Shown: positions 63,458 to 64,000 of the stretch, in pieces
Layout: every line of letters begins with the position of its first letter
Numbering within the stretch: position 1 is the first letter of the stretch
Assembly: GCA_016718825.1 (NCBI GenBank)
Contig: JADKCL010000065.1
Location: forward strand, 186,001 to 250,000
DNA from: Bacteroidota bacterium
GTDB lineage: Bacteria; Bacteroidota; Bacteroidia; J057; JADKCL01
Length of the DNA stretch: 64,000 nucleotides
Direction of reading: 5' to 3'
Notes under the pieces: generated by a model
The model's input: the letters and a program-made list of their open reading frames with translations, nothing else
What the model was told of the DNA's origin: nothing
Databases searched by the model: none
Translations under genes and position numbers: made by a program

Positions 63458-64000
63458 TCAAAGCGGAATATTTCCATGCTTCTTCTTCGGCTGCTTTTCT
63501 GCCTTGTTTTCAGCCATTTCGAAGGCGCGGATGAGCTTGGCTCTTGTGTCTTCGGGCTTGATCACTTCGTCGATGTAGCCGCGGCCTGCCGCGCGGTACG
63601 GCGTGGCGAAGATGCGCTCATATTCGGCGACTTTGGCGTTGAGTGCTGCTGTCGGGTCTTCTGCTTCCGAAATTTCCTTACGGAAAATGATTTCGGCTGC
63701 GCCTTTGGCACCCATGACGGCGATTTCTGCCATCGGCCAAGCGTAGTTCATGTCGGCACCGATATGCTTGGAGTTCATCACGTCGTAGGCCCCGCCGTAG
63801 GCTTTGCGCGTGATGACGGTGATGCGCGGCACAGTCGCTTCGCAGAAGGCATACAGCAACTTCGCACCGTTCGTGATGATGGCATTCCACTCCTGATCCG
63901 TTCCCGGCAAGAAGCCCGGCACGTCTTCAAATACCAGCAGCGGAATGTTGAAGGCATCGCAGAAACGCACAAAACGTGCGCCTTTTTTCGAGGCATTGAT
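63458..64000 (-). CDS. Acyl-CoA carboxylase carboxyltransferase subunit (C-terminal part)
   Basis: Partial: the gene continues beyond the window. The biotin-dependent carboxyltransferase beta-subunit fold is clear: KKGARFVRFCDAFNIPLLVF, VPGFLPGTDQEWNAIITNG, TVITRKAYGGAYDVMNSK and YAWPMAEIAVMGAKGAAEII, ending ..EKQPKKKHGNIPL. This matches propionyl-/methylmalonyl-CoA type subunits (PccB/MmdA-like), which carboxylate acyl-CoA in cooperation with a biotin carrier. About 180 residues visible. Confidence 0.92.
   Translation of the reverse strand: MNASKKGARFVRFCDAFNIPLLVFEDVPGFLPGTDQEWNAIITNGAKLLYAFCEATVPRITVITRKAYGGAYDVMNSKHIGADMNYAWPMAEIAVMGAKGAAEIIFRKEISEAEDPTAALNAKVAEYERIFATPYRAAGRGYIDEVIKPEDTRAKLIRAFEMAENKAEKQPKKKHGNIPL

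Overview
The window looks like a chromosomal segment of a Bacteroidota species, probably Saprospiria- or Chitinophagia-like, although the genus cannot be fixed from this sequence. Evidence: two proteins end in type IX secretion (T9SS) sorting domains; promoters fit the Bacteroidota TTG/TTTG-N20-TAnnTTTG pattern (seen before the genes at 4514, 8215, 26655, 31732, 33416, 42517, 45535 and 53635); Shine-Dalgarno motifs are sparse; many lipoproteins and beta-barrel proteins are present; and several dispersed intergenic repeats are of a kind common in this phylum.

Layout. 0-31 kb is mostly ordinary core chromosome: an epimerase, a SixA-type phosphatase, a T9SS cargo protein, lipoyl synthase with an outer-membrane partner, an FKBP/NrnA pair, ndk, a helical-repeat protein, rsmE, pckA, a glycosyltransferase with two surface or periplasmic proteins and a second T9SS protein, a fatty-acid-hydroxylase-like membrane enzyme, a CHAD protein, a HEAT-cyclophilin lipoprotein, a SRPBCC protein, pfkA and a metallophosphoesterase. 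51-64 kb is again core-like: a porin, a membrane protein, a GH113-like protein, a GlcD-type oxidase, a tight operon M42 peptidase / LURP-one-like / HTTM / DCC thiol oxidoreductase, and the C-terminal part of an acyl-CoA carboxylase carboxyltransferase that runs off the window end.

31-51 kb is an accessory island and the most interesting part. It holds four long genes (33416, 42517, 45535, 48025), all plus strand, that share about 290 N-terminal residues: a conserved head, one hydrophobic segment, a Gly/Ala-rich stretch and a helical region. Their C-terminal 190-320 residues are unrelated to one another. Each is followed at once by a gene for a Sec-exported protein. Two further truncated copies of the N-terminal module and three further exported partners, one behind an orphan C-terminal tail, are also present. 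This is the architecture of a polymorphic effector-immunity array. One variable tail carries a clear HExxH zinc-protease motif and another an EFxH near-match. I do not recognise the shared N-terminal module and see no secretion apparatus in the window, so the delivery route is open. The promoter and N-terminal module have been copied as a unit. A reconstructed 676-residue companion protein lies just upstream of the module in the least damaged copy. The island also contains an IS5-like remnant, a 20-unit 22-bp tandem repeat, a group II intron with a broken reverse transcriptase, and a duplicated 5' end of the metallophosphoesterase that brackets its left part.

Caution: several genes (pfkA, the metallophosphoesterase, the GH113-like gene, the 676-residue companion) become intact if single bases are restored, mostly in short homopolymers, so part of the apparent gene breakage may be sequencing error.
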